DNA of 64,000 bases from Dendrobium chrysotoxum (taxonomy: Eukaryota > Streptophyta > Magnoliopsida > Asparagales > Orchidaceae), in NCBI GenBank assembly GCA_019925795.1, contig CM034315.1:4340001-4404000 (forward strand), written 5' to 3'. Below, in pieces: positions 1-11,693 of this stretch (the first letter of the stretch is position 1; every line of letters begins with the position of its first letter). A model generated the notes under the pieces. It made no database searches, was not told the DNA's origin, and saw only the letters and a list, made by a program, of their open reading frames with translations. The position numbers were made by a program, and so were the translations under genes.

Positions 1-124
1 ATAACAATATTACCCCTGATTGGGTCCAGGTTTATGACCCATTTACCTAATTGGGTCAGGTTCAAGTTAAGCAAGTTGAAATTGGGTTGGACTGAACTCG
101 ACCTGAAAACCTATTTTGACACCC
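1..124. mobile_element. Right end of a hAT-like non-autonomous element (partial)
   Basis: The segment is dense in GGGTC/GACCC-type words and stops at a terminus reading ATTTTGACACCC. This matches the style of the two better-preserved elements at 31303-32030 and 35761-36410, which end in (T)TGACACCCCTA or TAACACCCCTG. The left part lies outside the window, so neither the TSD nor the full length can be read. Family assignment is inferred from resemblance only. Confidence 0.35.
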
Positions 125-130
125 ATATGG

Positions 131-482
131 TCAAGATCTAGTAGAGTGAGGTAGATCGAATCTTCAGGTTTAATTTAAATTTTTGTTTTTATTTTATTTT
201 TATTTTCAAGAGTAGAAAGATAGACTGATATAGTGATTAATCTCCTAGCTATTGTAAATGAATTTTGAGAAATGAATATAGTGATTTATTTTGATGAACA
301 TGATTTATAATAGATTTTTATGATGATTGTATTCATTAAAAGAAATTAGTGGCTATGATAGGCTAATTAACAAATAAATAAATAATTCTTCTAAAATTAG
401 ACCCTTGGGCATTATAGTATACATGCATTGCATATATATTGTATGTGTATGTGATAAACACAAGTGTACTGATTTTATAAAG

Positions 483-541
<59 letters not shown>

Positions 542-1102
542 GGATGGGTATTGAAATGATAGAACTTACTGGTTTTTATATGGTTATTAATTACTGCTCA
601 TAAGATGTTACAAGTACATTGATTTTATTGTTCATATGATATGATAATTTTTACATTGATTGTTACATACTTTTACAGTTATATATTCATACTTACATGA
701 AATGATTATATGCATCTTGCTTTTTACTGTCATGCATTAATTGTAGTTGTAGGTTTTAGTAACCTACTAAGTTATTAGCTCACTCTGTGATTTTTACATG
801 ATTTTATGATGGAGTCAGAATCTAGTAGAGTGAGGTAGATCGAATCTTCAAGCTTTATCTAATTTTTTGAATTTGTTTATTTTTGTAGGAATGAGTAGAA
901 GGATAGACTGATATAATAATTGATCTCTTGGTTATTGTAAATGAATTTTGAGAAATGAATACAATTATTTATTTTGTTTAGCACGATTTACAACTGCTTT
1001 CAATGATGATTGTATTCTTTAAAAGCGATTAGCATCTTTGGTAGGCTAATTAATAGATAAATATACTATTCTTTCAAAATCAGCCCCTAGGGCGTTACAG
1101 AG
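131..1102. repeat. Pair of ~290 bp direct repeats, probable LTR fragments
   Basis: Two diverged copies of one sequence lie at about 131-421 and 820-1102. They share the block TCTAGTAGAGTGAGGTAGAT, then a GAGTAGAA(A/G)GATAGACTGATAT block, then AAATGAATTTTGAGAAATGAAT. Both end near GGGC(A/G)TTA(T/C)AG, a common tail of plant gypsy LTRs. The 400 bp between them has no coding potential and holds an AT microsatellite. Either a decayed LTR pair or a segmental duplication would explain it. Confidence 0.5.
484..539. repeat. (AT)n microsatellite
   Basis: About 27 uninterrupted AT dinucleotides, likely length-polymorphic. Confidence 0.95.
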
Positions 1103-1935
1103 TATACCAGATATACTTATAGAGTAAGTTTAAGATCAAGAGATAAAAAATTAAAGTGTTTAAATCAACTAGAAACCCACCCTTAGCTGAAATGAATTTT
1201 TCAGATAATTTTTCAGTATCTTATGAGAAATTATGGGGCCTATTATCACCTTAATTATCAAGCACTTCTTCTCATTAAGGAAACTCACTAGGATTACTAA
1301 TTCAATTAACACTTTCCTTTTTAAGAAGTTGTATGCTATAAACTTTGCATAATATAAACGCATTTATTTTACACTTTCTATAAATTCTTTGCAAAATTAT
1401 AACTAATAAACTCAAGGTGATCATGCCTCTTCTCATACACCTTGCTATAGTAGCTTTCATTAAAAATTGGTTCATTAATAGGCACTACATCATGAACAAT
1501 GATCTTGCAAAAAATTCTATAATACCCTTAGAAATATTACCCAACTTCTAGCTTTGTTATATTAGGATTCCCCCCTTTTTTTCAAAAGGATTAAATCTAA
1601 GGATTGTAATGCACTTATTTGTAAAATCCAAAAGCTTCTTGCAAATTGGACTTTAAAATTTCTTATAGTTGAAATGCTATAATTAATAAAGTATTATATT
1701 TGGAATATGAGTGACATTTATATTAGATGCATCATATCATAAAATTGCATAGCAAAGAATGTTATATTCCTCACCTTAAGATCCCATTTTAATGGAGGCA
1801 CTAAGAGAAAATCACATCTTATTTCTTAGGACTTAACCTGGACTTCAAAAGAAAAATATAGTGTAAATATATATTTGCTTAAGCCACCGTTGTAATATCA
1901 AGGCCATTTGGAGTTACTTATAAAATATTAGCAAC
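1103..1935. other. AT-rich intergenic DNA, no gene seen
   Basis: No recognisable coding sequence, RNA gene or transposon terminus was seen. The short minus-strand open frame at 1169-1363 is of the size expected by chance in AT-rich DNA. Confidence 0.6.
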
Positions 1936-1952
1936 ATCTTAATGTGTCATAA

Positions 1953-2182
1953 AATGTCGGCCTTCCGATGACCCGATTAGAAGAGTAGATGTATTTGATT
2001 TAATCTATGTTAAAAAAGGTAGAGATAAACCTAAAAAGATTTGGTTAGAAAATATTAGAAATGACCTTTCTTTATTAGATCTAAATGAAAATTTGACTCT
2101 TAACTGGACACAATAGAGAAAAAAAGATTCATATAGCCAACCCCACGTAGTGGGATAAAGACTTGATGTTATTTTTTGTTAT
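1953..2182 (+). mobile_element. 5'-truncated RTE-type LINE 3' end with 17 bp TSD
   Basis: Matches the last ~220 bp of the full element at 17966-21109: the C-terminal codons around the RPSDDPVRK motif, the block ending in CCCCACGTAGT, and a decayed TTG-type tail. It is flanked by ATCTTAATGTGTCATAA at 1936-1952 and 2183-2199, a perfect 17 bp target-site duplication. That fixes the insertion at 230 bp. Only the 3' end was copied, as is usual for target-primed reverse transcription. Confidence 0.9.
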
Positions 2183-2801
2183 ATCTTAATGTGTCATAAT
2201 ATAACTCTTTTTTTATTTGTTTTATTTTTTATTATAGTGGATCTTAATATTCTGCTTTTTATAACTTTTATTTATTAATTTCCTGATTAATCTTATTCAG
2301 TATATTATTCCAAAAAAGAAAAAAAGCACTATACCCCCTTTCCTTATTAATTTTTTCATATTTTGTATAGTTGAACCATTTACCCAAACCTAGTCTTTTC
2401 CTTATCCGATAAGAATTACCGAACAAATCCAAAGCCTGCTCTTTTGGGAGTGAAGAAAATAATTATTCAAATCAAATGCATTCCGCGAAATAAAATACAC
2501 GATTCTCCTTCATCCAACGGCCATAAACCAAAATACAAATCTGCAAACGCAAGATCAACGATCGAGATCTCATCAAACGAAACATTCAACACGCAACCTC
2601 ATTTCCAGATTCTCGAACGCCTCCTCTCCCCTCCCATCGACGATCGGCAGATCGATCTGAGATAGTGCGTCTTCCCCACTGACGAAAACCCTAATCTCTC
2701 CTCCCTGTTGCTTTGATCTGAAGCCCGTAGCCGCCAAATTAGGGATTGGTAATCAGTTCCCTTGGATACGCTTCTCCATAATCTGGTCGATCTCTTCGTT
2801 C

Positions 2802-2846
2802 ATGTATGGTTTCGGGGAAAATGCTCGGCGGCAACGGTTCACGTGA
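2802..2846 (+). promoter_or_regulatory. 15-codon uORF overlapping the GTE start codon
   Basis: An ATG at 2802 lies four bases upstream of the GTE start at 2806 and in another frame. It stops at TGA 2844-2846 after 14 sense codons. A scanning ribosome meets it first, so it could lower GTE translation or force leaky scanning. Its existence is read directly; any effect is inference, and it matters only if transcripts begin upstream of 2802. Confidence 0.5.
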
Positions 2847-4892
2847 CAATCACCGGTGGGCGGAGAGCAAAGTCTACTCACGCAAGTCTCAGAACAAATC
2901 TTCCGGTCGGAAATCTGGAAATCCTCCGCCGCATCCCGCGGCCGACGATGTCAACTCTTCCCACCACCCCTCCTCGCCGCCGCCGGGTTCTCTCCCTGCT
3001 CCTTCCGCCGCTTCCGAGGACGACGCATCCAGTCTCAATCGGCCTATTCAAGCTCTAATCAATCGAAATCACTCGAATCGACACCAGCAGCACCACCGCA
3101 TGGCGACCATCAGCCTTGCATCTCGGTCGAGGGAAGAAGTAAGGGATCTCCGGAAAAAGCTTGCAGCTGAGCTTGAGCTCGTTCGAGCTATGGTAAGAAA
3201 GCTCGAGGCCCGGGAGCTTCAAGCTGCAGCAGCCTCAGCTTCATTGGCGCCAGCTACGGGTTATACCATGTCTCAGCTCTCGGCTAGCGATCCGAACCCT
3301 ACTATTCCCGCCAGGAAGACAGCTTTGAGCTCTGAGGTTGCTTCCTGCCGTCCTCAGGTCAGTGTCTCTGTTATGCCTGGAGAGAGTAGTCTAAATGAGG
3401 CGGCGGAGAAAGAGAAGCGGACTCCGAAGGCGAATCAGTATTATAGGAACTCAGAGTTTCTGCTTGGGAAGGAGAGGCTTCCGCCTCTGGAACCACATGG
3501 GCACAAGAAGCATAAGGTCAGCGGGACCAAGGCAGTTGCGATGGGAGAGATGGATAGAAACGCGTTTACAAATGCTTTCAATAGTTGCAGGGATTTGCTA
3601 TCCAAGCTTATGAAGCACAAGCATGCTTGGGTCTTTAATGTTCCTGTGGATGTGAAGAAGCTGAATATACCTGACTATCACAGCATCATAAAGCGCCCGA
3701 TGGATCTTGGTACTATAAGCTCCCGGCTCAATAAGAATTGGTACAAGACTCCTGGAGAATTTGCAGAGGATGTCAGGCTAACCTTCAAGAATGCCATGAC
3801 ATACAACCCCAAGGGGCAGGATGTGCACCATATGGCTGAGCAGCTGTTGAATATGTTTGAGGAGCGGTGGCCGTCCATAGAGAGACAGTATTCTAATGTT
3901 TCTAACCCTTCACCTATGATGAAGAAGACGCCTCTTGATTTAAGGACTCTAGAAAGGTCAGACTCCACTGCGCATCCAGGCCCAGCGGAGGCAAAGAGTA
4001 GAGTGGTGAGTAATGTCCCACATATTGGACGGCCTCCACCTTTGAAGAAGCCTAAGGCAAAAGACCCTGACAAGAGAGACATGACTTTTGAGGAGAAGCA
4101 GAGGTTGAGTAATAACTTGCAGAACCTGCCTCCAGAGAAGTTGGAAAACATAGTGCAGATTATTAAGAAGAGAAACTCATCTTTGAGCCAGCATGATGAT
4201 GAGATTGAAGTCGATATTGATAGTGTAGATGTGGAAACACTCTGGGAGCTTGATAGATTTGTAACTAATTATAAGAAGAGCTTGAGCAAGAATAAGCGAA
4301 AGGAAAAGCTTGCAGTACTAGCGAGAACTGGAGTTGAAAGTAACGCAAATGAAAGGGTGCACGAAGTGGTAAGAACTATGGAGTTACTTGGTACTTGAAG
4401 GGTTATATTTTTTTCTCATTTGAATTTACTAACTAGATGTCTCTTCTCCTTTTTCTTCACCTTCCAGATTCCAGGGCCTGAGCCAACAGGAGAACACAGG
4501 GAGGGCAAAATAGGTAGCCTGATAGTGTAGATAGTTTTACTTTTTGTAGTCATTAATTCATTTCATCTTGTGCTTATAGTATAATTGACAACAGTGATGG
4601 ATGATAAAGAGGTATCTTCGGGATCACAAATAAGAGAAGAAAATAAAGGGGGAGATGCAAATAGGTCAAGTAGTTCAAGCAGCTCTAGTAGTGATTCTGG
4701 TTCATCCTCCAGTGGTAATTGAGAATTCAATGCTTGGTGCATTCTCAAATTAAGATTAGATTTAGCTCACTATTGAAATTATAGAATCGTGCAAATTCAA
4801 TTCAACTTACTGTTGAGAGGGCTTGTGCAGGTTCAGATAGTGAAAGCTCATCTGCATATGGATCAGATGGGGGCCAGTCACCTAGAACTTGA
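2806..4892 (+). CDS. Bromodomain-NET transcription regulator, GTE2/GTE7-like (BET family)
   Basis: Coding exons by splice-site reading: 2806-4368, 4468-4513, 4595-4714 and 4831-4892. They total 1791 bp, stay in frame and encode 596 residues ending at TGA 4890-4892, close to Arabidopsis GTE2/GTE7 in length. All introns are GT-AG. Residues 249-355 form the bromodomain, with the MTYNP motif placing the acetyl-lysine-binding Asn at 334. The NET domain spans about 422-492 (from DKRDMTFEEKQRLS to ELDRFVTNYKK). The tail is rich in Ser and Asp, as in plant BET proteins. The N-terminal 240 residues are low-complexity apart from a short helical stretch near 105-140. Proteins of this class bind acetylated histones in the nucleus and promote transcription. 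The reading frame of exon 1 runs on to 4398, so retention of intron 1 would give a 530-residue form lacking the Ser/Asp tail. Domains and frame are seen; the family is well supported; target genes are unknown. Confidence 0.93.
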
Positions 4893-5601
4893 GTAAATTG
4901 CAGGAGGTATGAGTTACTCAATGCTAAAGTTTGGTGTTTTACTTGATGATACCAATTATCAAATGGTTGGTTGAGTTGATTTTGAGATAATGTCTTGTTC
5001 AACGATCAATAATGATAAATATTGGTAAACTCTTTAACTCGCATGCATTTTCTCCATCTTGTGAAAATTAATTTCTTAGACTGCTATGACAAAAGACTTA
5101 TGATAGAAGCCCTGAACTAGCTCTATTATGGCACATTAGATATATGATCATTCTAAGAGAAGTTACCTGATTACACCACGTATTGTAAATGATGATGAGC
5201 AGCTATAGTGACAAAAGAATCCTTAGACTTGGGAGCAACATTGATCACTTGCACAGTCTAATGGTTAAGCTTTGAGTCAAGCTCAACCTTATCCAATAAA
5301 TCAATATTTCTTAGTACTTTAACCATAATCTTATCACTTACAAAAGCAGAGAATAATACATATGCATCATCAATTATAGATATCGATACAATAATCTTGT
5401 CAGAACAAGACGCATTCTCATGCATTGTAGGGGAAACATTGATCTCCTCTAGTTTAGCCTCCAAAGCATGGAATTTCACCAGGAGTCTAAGGTTTGTTGA
5501 AGACTTGATGGGATCTAGGAGAGTATTACTTAATGTGAATTTGCTTATGATTAGCTTCATATCGATGTTGAGAATACACTTGATCATTAATATATGATCT
5601 A
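4893..5601. other. GTE 3' flank, no recognisable gene
   Basis: Contains the GTE 3' UTR of unknown length. A 109-codon minus-strand open frame at 5258-5587 carries no motif I recognise. It could be a decayed retroelement gag fragment, but I cannot support that. Confidence 0.5.
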
Positions 5602-5604
5602 TAA

Positions 5605-6812
5605 GGGGTTGTTTGGCAACGGGATATAATGCGATTTATGCAGGATTTAGAGTAAATCCTGCCAAATGGGATTTGAGAGTCCCGTAAATCTCATGGAAAG
5701 ATAAATCCTCCATTAGCCAATTTTTGCTTAAATCCCGAATTTAATAAATCCTAGAATTCGGCGGATTTACGAGATTTGGCCGAAGAAGAGCGCAAAAGGG
5801 ATAAAGATGATTGCCTTCACAACGAGCGAGCTCCCGTCGTGACTTTCGATCCAATGTTGTTGAAGGAGGCGAAGAAGCTCCTTTGGCGACTCTATCAATA
5901 AACTACTTCATATGAAGCCTTCAAACTTCACGCGAAGCATGCGAGGCCAAAGCAACAATGAAGAAATGGCAAGGAGGAGAAGCAATAGTAACAAAGAAAT
6001 GGAGAAGATGAAAAGTAAACCCTAGATGGACTATCTAAATCAGAATTAATCTAAGTTAGCATAATTTAAATAATTCAAATATTTAATAATTAATCATATT
6101 AAATAAATAATTAGTATCATGATTAGTAATGTAATTAAATAATCTAATTTAGCTTAATTAAATAATTAGTATTACAATTAGTAATTAAAAAATTAAATAC
6201 ATAGTTTTATAAATATAATTTGAAATAGAAAAAAATTTATCTAATTAACATTATAAATAATAATTAAATAATTAATTAGTCATAGAATATTTAAGTGGTT
6301 AATGAGATAATTAATAGTAAAATTAATAATTAAACTAATTAAATAATACTTAAAAATATTTATGAAATCATTAATGGGAGTATTAGTTAAATAATAAGTT
6401 ATTTTAAAAAATAATGAACTAATTAATTAGTTAATTATCAATAATATCAAATACTTATTAAATTAACATCTAAATAAATAATTTGATAAATAGTACTTTA
6501 ATTAGTAATTAAATTATTTGATAATTAAGCCAACTTCTAATTATATTATTTATTATTATAACTTATTGACAGTAATTAAAATTAAAATAAGTAAAACACG
6601 CAAATTAAATTCATACTACATTAAGTTTAATTTTTAAATTAACTAACCACCTTAAATCTTGGATTACGTTGTCAAACAGTTTCATGGGATTTAACAAAAT
6701 TTAACAATTATGATGCCAAACAATTTTCAAGATTTTACATACTCAGGATTTACAAAATCCAGATTTAGTAAATTCTACTAAAGTTAAATCCTTCTTGTTG
6801 CCAAACAACCCC
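5605..6812. mobile_element. Non-autonomous PIF/Harbinger-like DNA transposon, 1208 bp
   Basis: Starts GGGGTTGTTTGGCAAC and ends with its exact reverse complement, giving 16 bp perfect terminal inverted repeats. It is flanked by TAA at 5602-5604 and 6813-6815. A 3 bp TWA duplication with GGGG-TGTTTGG-type ends is typical of PIF/Harbinger elements. Sub-terminal copies of an AAATCC/GGATTT word occur at both ends. No transposase frame is present. About 5765-6010 is GC-richer than the AT-rich remainder and may be captured host sequence. It inserted into DNA that resumes at 6816. Confidence 0.8.
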
Positions 6813-7070
6813 TAAGGATTGCAAAGTGCTAATGAGAGCATGCAATGTTGTCATGATATGATCAATTAGGATATCGACAATGCGACTACATAATCACCAT
6901 GATGTGATTGATAACCATTATGAGAATCATAGAATTTATCCTCTTGATGTTTTAAAAAGTAGGGAGACTTAATGTCATGATAGGAAAATTTATTATTCTT
7001 TTCATAACAATAATCATCATAACGATCATGATCAAAATTTTATGTGATTTTTTATATATATAATCATAGT

Positions 7071-7488
7071 TGATTCATATCATGATTATTCGATAAGTTT
7101 TACGTTGGCTTTTGATTACCTATCATAACCCTCCATTTTTTTATTCTAGAACTTGGGACCTGGCAACAACTATGTAAAGTTTTGAGTAGCGAAACGAGCA
7201 TATATGTGAAGATGTTGGAGTAGCTCCAATGGCAAATAAGATTAGAGAGTCGTCTTAGATGATTTGGTCACATAAAACGTAGGCCTTCTGATGACCCGGT
7301 TAGGAGAGTCGATGTAGTAGATTTGTTCTATGTTAAGAGAGGTAGAGATAGACCTAAAAAGATTTGGTTAGAATATATTAGAAATGACCTTTTTTAATTA
7401 GATTTAAATGAGAATTCAATTCTTAACGTGACACAATGGAGGAAAAAAATTCATGTAGCCGGCCCCACATAGTAGGATAAAGTCTTGA

Positions 7489-7521
<33 letters not shown>

Positions 7522-7523
7522 AG
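7071..7523 (+). mobile_element. RTE LINE copy with inverted 5' end and 12 bp TSD
   Basis: Bases 7190-7523 are the sense-strand LINE 3' end finishing in (TTG)n. Bases 7071-7166 match the 5' terminus of the full element at 17966-21109 but in the opposite orientation, ending at ACTTGGGACCTGGCAA, next to the junction. TATAATCATAGT is duplicated at 7059-7070 and 7524-7535. This is the arrangement expected from twin priming: inverted 5' piece, junction filler, sense 3' piece, one TSD. The ~2.7 kb between the two pieces is missing. No intact coding frame remains. Confidence 0.88.
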
Positions 7524-7909
7524 TATAATCATAGTGAGAATTATCATGATGTTTATGATGGGGACTATGATATAATCTAGAGTTTTAATAAAGGTTATAG
7601 TGTTTATCATGATAGTCATATTTTGAATGATTATAACAACATGAACTTATAACATGATTGCAGTTTCAACAAGAACGAGCTTAAGGTGGTTAAATGCAAA
7701 CAATAAGTAGTTCAAAAAATTTGTTGAATCTCAAGTTTGCTGGCAAGAGTAACGATAGGGTTATACTGGGGGGCCCAGTGGGATTGTTGTATCGAGGACC
7801 ATTGAGTTTTGTAGGTAGCAGGTGCAGTTATGGCTGCTGGGAGCCATGTTGGATGCGACTTGAATAAAGAAGTTATGGTTGTTTCTCCTAGAATCGGTGA
7901 CTTTGGAAG

Positions 7910-9004
7910 GCATGTTTAGTATTTAAGTTGAAAAAAATCTATTTGCAAGCTCGAATAGTCATCTAAAGCCTAATTCCAAATGTTCGTTAAAGTTGCGTGT
8001 CATCAAGAATTTAAATAGGTTCACTCTATCACCTTTTGTTTTACAAATATAATAATGATAAGTCCTCCATATGAATTTTGCATATTGATGATATCATTAT
8101 AGAGGTCATGATTGGTAGATAAGTATTTTGAAAAAAATACTAGCTACAGAGATCAAAATCAAGGGCCTTGGTCCTCTCAATTATTTTGTTGGGAAAGAAA
8201 TTAACTTGAAAGAAATATACTATTATCATTTTTCAATGAAAATATGTTCTAGATATTTTAAAAGAAATTGGTTTGATTGGGAGGAAACATGTAGACACCA
8301 ATTGATCCGAACTCAAAACTAAGTGGTCTATGAGAAGGGAAGATATCAAAGATTAATTCTGAAACTCATCTATTCGTTTGATGCCAAACCTGAATTTGCT
8401 TTTGGTATTTGCATGGTAAGCTATTTCATTCATGCATCTCACAAAGAACACATGGGTACTACCATAAGTATACTCATACTTCAAAGGGGACTTTGAATGG
8501 GGACTATTCTTTGAGAAAAGTAAACTAAAATAATAGAAGTTTATGTGATGTTGATGGGTAGGCTTTGTAGATGACAGGAGATCTACGTTAGGGTATTACA
8601 CTTACATTTGGGATAGTTTTGTTACATGTAGAATTTAGAAATAAAATAACGTGGGGAAGTTGAACTCAGATCCTATGCTAATGGGATTAGTGATCTAATT
8701 TGACTTTAGTTATTCTTAGAAGAACTTGAAGTAATAGCCAAGAATCTTATGATATTATATTATGACAATAACATCGCTATCAGTATAGCACAAAAACTTT
8801 GTCCATCATGATCAAACTAATCATGTGGAAGTAGATTGACATTTTATTAAAGAAAAAAATGCAAACCAGAGATCTGTGTGTTTTATTTAATGTTTTGTTC
8901 AAATTGTTGACATTTAGACAAAAGGGTTGACAATACCTCTATTTGAAACATAAAAAAAAAAGATAGACAATTATGTGATGTTTGCAAACTAGCTTGAGGG
9001 AGAG
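7910..9004 (+). pseudogene. Decayed copia pol: reverse transcriptase to RNase H end
   Basis: Frame-shifted and stop-ridden, but the order of copia pol landmarks is clear. There is a K(S)IY-type block near 7930, a HIDDII version of the catalytic YVDD near 8075, the LGPLNYFVGKE block at 8170-8205, a DTPI/PN-equivalent near 8295, and an HxExDxHFIKE-like block near 8825-8850. A polypurine run CTTGAGGGAGAG ends at 9004, just before an LTR-like TGTTGAATG start. The 64-codon open piece at 8128-8322 is part of this remnant. It cannot encode an active enzyme. Confidence 0.8.
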
Positions 9005-9345
9005 TGTTGAATGATAGTGACATCTTTGAAAAAGAGAAAAAAATAATTTAATTTATCTTCTACCATTCTTGGAGCTTCATTTGATTGAAATCAGCACACA
9101 AATGGAAATATGGGCTGGTGGTTCTTTTTCCGTTGGAGAAATTCTTATCGGAGCTTCCAAGGCAATGGGTGATGAGCTCTAAATGCACGATTTTATGAAG
9201 CTCTCAAGGCCATTTTTTTGTATTAAAGCCTGTTGTTTATGTTCAGATTTCTTTTTATGCTAGGGTGAGTTGATTTCTTCCTAAATTTTTACTTTTGCAA
9301 CCCCTTATTAATAGTGCCAAGTTTCGGCCTACTCAAACAACAAAA
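9005..9345 (+). mobile_element. Probable 3' LTR of the copia remnant
   Basis: Begins TGTTGAATGATAG immediately after the polypurine tract. The right end is uncertain; a CA-ending terminus near 9330-9355 would give a short copia-sized LTR. No 5' LTR or TSD was found. Confidence 0.5.
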
Positions 9346-9350
9346 TATTC

Positions 9351-11693
9351 CACTACCTTGTCTCTCTTCTTCTCGTCTACATCATTCTAAAAAAGATAGT
9401 AGAGTACATCAAATCAAAACTTTATTATCCTCTTCAATTTGAAATCAATATAATCTAAATCCAAAATAAGTTTATTAATCTAAATTCTATTGCAGTAAAA
9501 AGTGAACAAGGAAAGAATTAGTCAAAAATAGAAATCCAGGCCTCATATTGTTACAAGAAGATAATTTCAACAAATTTATATTCTCCACTTTCACCACACG
9601 GGAAAGATTCATATCCGGCTAGTAGCAATGCCCAAGACGTCTCCTATTTATAATCACATAAAAGTCCTTTCAATAACAAAAAATGAAGCTGACCATCTGA
9701 ATCCACGCCAAATGCCCCTCACCATAAGAACAAAAATCCCACTGAAGCGAAAGGCCCGCAATTCATGCCTCCCGCTATAATTCGGAAATCGCAAGTTGTG
9801 GCTGAGAAGGAACCGAAAATAAACAAGGCTTAAAGTACACCAAAGACATCAAATCAGGGCCCAAATTATGGACTAATGGCGTATTGTGCTAACATAACTT
9901 CTACCAAAACCAATGACTGCATATATTAAAACTGAACCAGCACACATTTTGGTTCTGACATGGATAGTAACAACAAACTGGCCTATTCAGCAACTTCGTC
10001 CATTAAGAAGCAAATCATAGAGAATCAACATCAACAATCTATTTGAAGGCCCAAACTAAATAGAGAACTAGCAGTTGCTGGATCTTCTTAATCTCATGTC
10101 CAACAGCCTATCATCTATACAACCAAGATTCCAACATAGACGCCCAGACACATACTGTAAACGCTGCCCCAAACAAAGAACCACAAACATTGACCTCTGT
10201 AGATCTTTAGGAGTAGTTCTGCATCGTGGCTCATCTTATTTGTGCTTCCTTTTCCCTTTGCTGCACACATCTCAATCAACTTTTTTCAATCTAAGCATGC
10301 TTTGAAGTGCTAATGGACATGCATTAGTTCATAAGTGTAGAGCAGTGATGATATGAACTTTTTTCCCTTCCCCTTATAGTAAAGCAGTTCAGTAGGTTAA
10401 GATGCTTGATGGGTCGAAGCTCAGCTTCATATTAAATACTTAACTATTCAGACACCCTGGTTTCAAAATCGAATTGTAACACTTTTATTGTTCGTTCTTT
10501 CTGATCTGACCATTCTCAACTACCTTCTATTGCAACCCCCATCAACCAACAGCCTTCATGCTTTGTCCGATCACTTATTTTACTCGTTTTTGTCTGAGTA
10601 GCTTTGTTATCATGTTGAAGAAGTTTTTATTTTTTGATCATGTAGCTTGAGCCATAACTTAGTCCAACTTCTAGCTTCAGTAATGGAGGTTGTTTGGGTT
10701 TGTTTTTCCTGTCGTCCATATCGAGATTAAGCTTTTTATTAATTTGAACCATTTATCTTTTTCTCCTCCTGAATAAAAATTTAATTGATTATCATTCTTC
10801 TCTGTGTCTTGTTTCACACACTTTATTGTTTCGATGAGGAGGCTTATACTCTCTATAATTTATTGTTAAGTTTTTCAGAACTTCTCTATTAAAGTTTTCC
10901 CTCAACCCAACACATGTTTTTGTACTCAATTTGCATTCATACTGTTTAAATGATTTTTATTTCTTGCTTTATTTTGTTTTACCTCCTATGTGAAATGAAA
11001 ATTTTATATTAATGTCATGAAATTTTGGTTTGATTATTTCTGCAAAAGCTCCAACTTAAAATTTGTTGTATTCAACTATTTTCTTTCTTTCTTTGACTGT
11101 TCACCTTTCAGTTTCTCTATATGAGGACCCTAAGAGCAAGTCATATAACTCTTATAGGACTTGATGATCAAAACAGCACACAACAATAAAGAAAACAGCA
11201 ACTTACTCCAAATAGATCCAGAAATAACACTAAGAGAGCTATATTTACCAATCTCCAAGCAAAGAAAGACAAGATACAAGTTGATTTACTGTTCGAGAGG
11301 TGAATCGTCTCTCCCACAATTCCTAGCAGCCACTAGGAACCCAAACACCCAACAAAATATGCTGCAAAAAATAAAACTCAACATAAACCCCAACCCTATG
11401 CAGTCTCCCCCATTAAACAACCCAAATCCCCTAATAAATGCTCTTTACATCTTTCCCAAAGAATTTCCCCCCAAAGCTTCTTCTCCTCTAGGTGATAAAG
11501 GAGGTCATAGGCCCCACCTAAGCAACTGGGCTGCCAGCAGCTGCATCAAACCCATCCTCCTTTCCTATAATCTTTCTTCAACTTCGACATTTTTGAAATA
11601 TTTGTCATAGCTCTTATTAACCTTATTCTAATTATTTGGTGTTGGCATTACTAATTATCATTTTTTATTTGTTCGTGCATAGTATTACATGAG
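9351..11693. other. Intergenic DNA, no gene that can be supported
   Basis: About 2.3 kb without a recognisable protein, RNA gene or bounded transposon. On the minus strand, 10315-9850 reads like a terminal exon plus 3' UTR (lysine-rich codons ending in a stop, then T-rich untranslated sequence), but no upstream exon was identified. Open frames at 10075-10305 and 11161-11610 have amino-acid compositions unlike folded proteins. Confidence 0.4.

Noticed and set aside
3678..4151. 157-codon minus-strand frame
   Set aside because: It is the antisense of the bromodomain and NET coding exon.
5258..5587. 109-codon minus-strand frame near the GTE gene
   Set aside because: No motif, and an overlapping plus-strand frame exists; possible retroelement debris but not demonstrable.
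11161..11610. 149-codon plus-strand frame
   Set aside because: Asn/Pro/Ser-rich with no domain; the inverse strand looks like retroelement LTR sequence. Not supportable as a gene.
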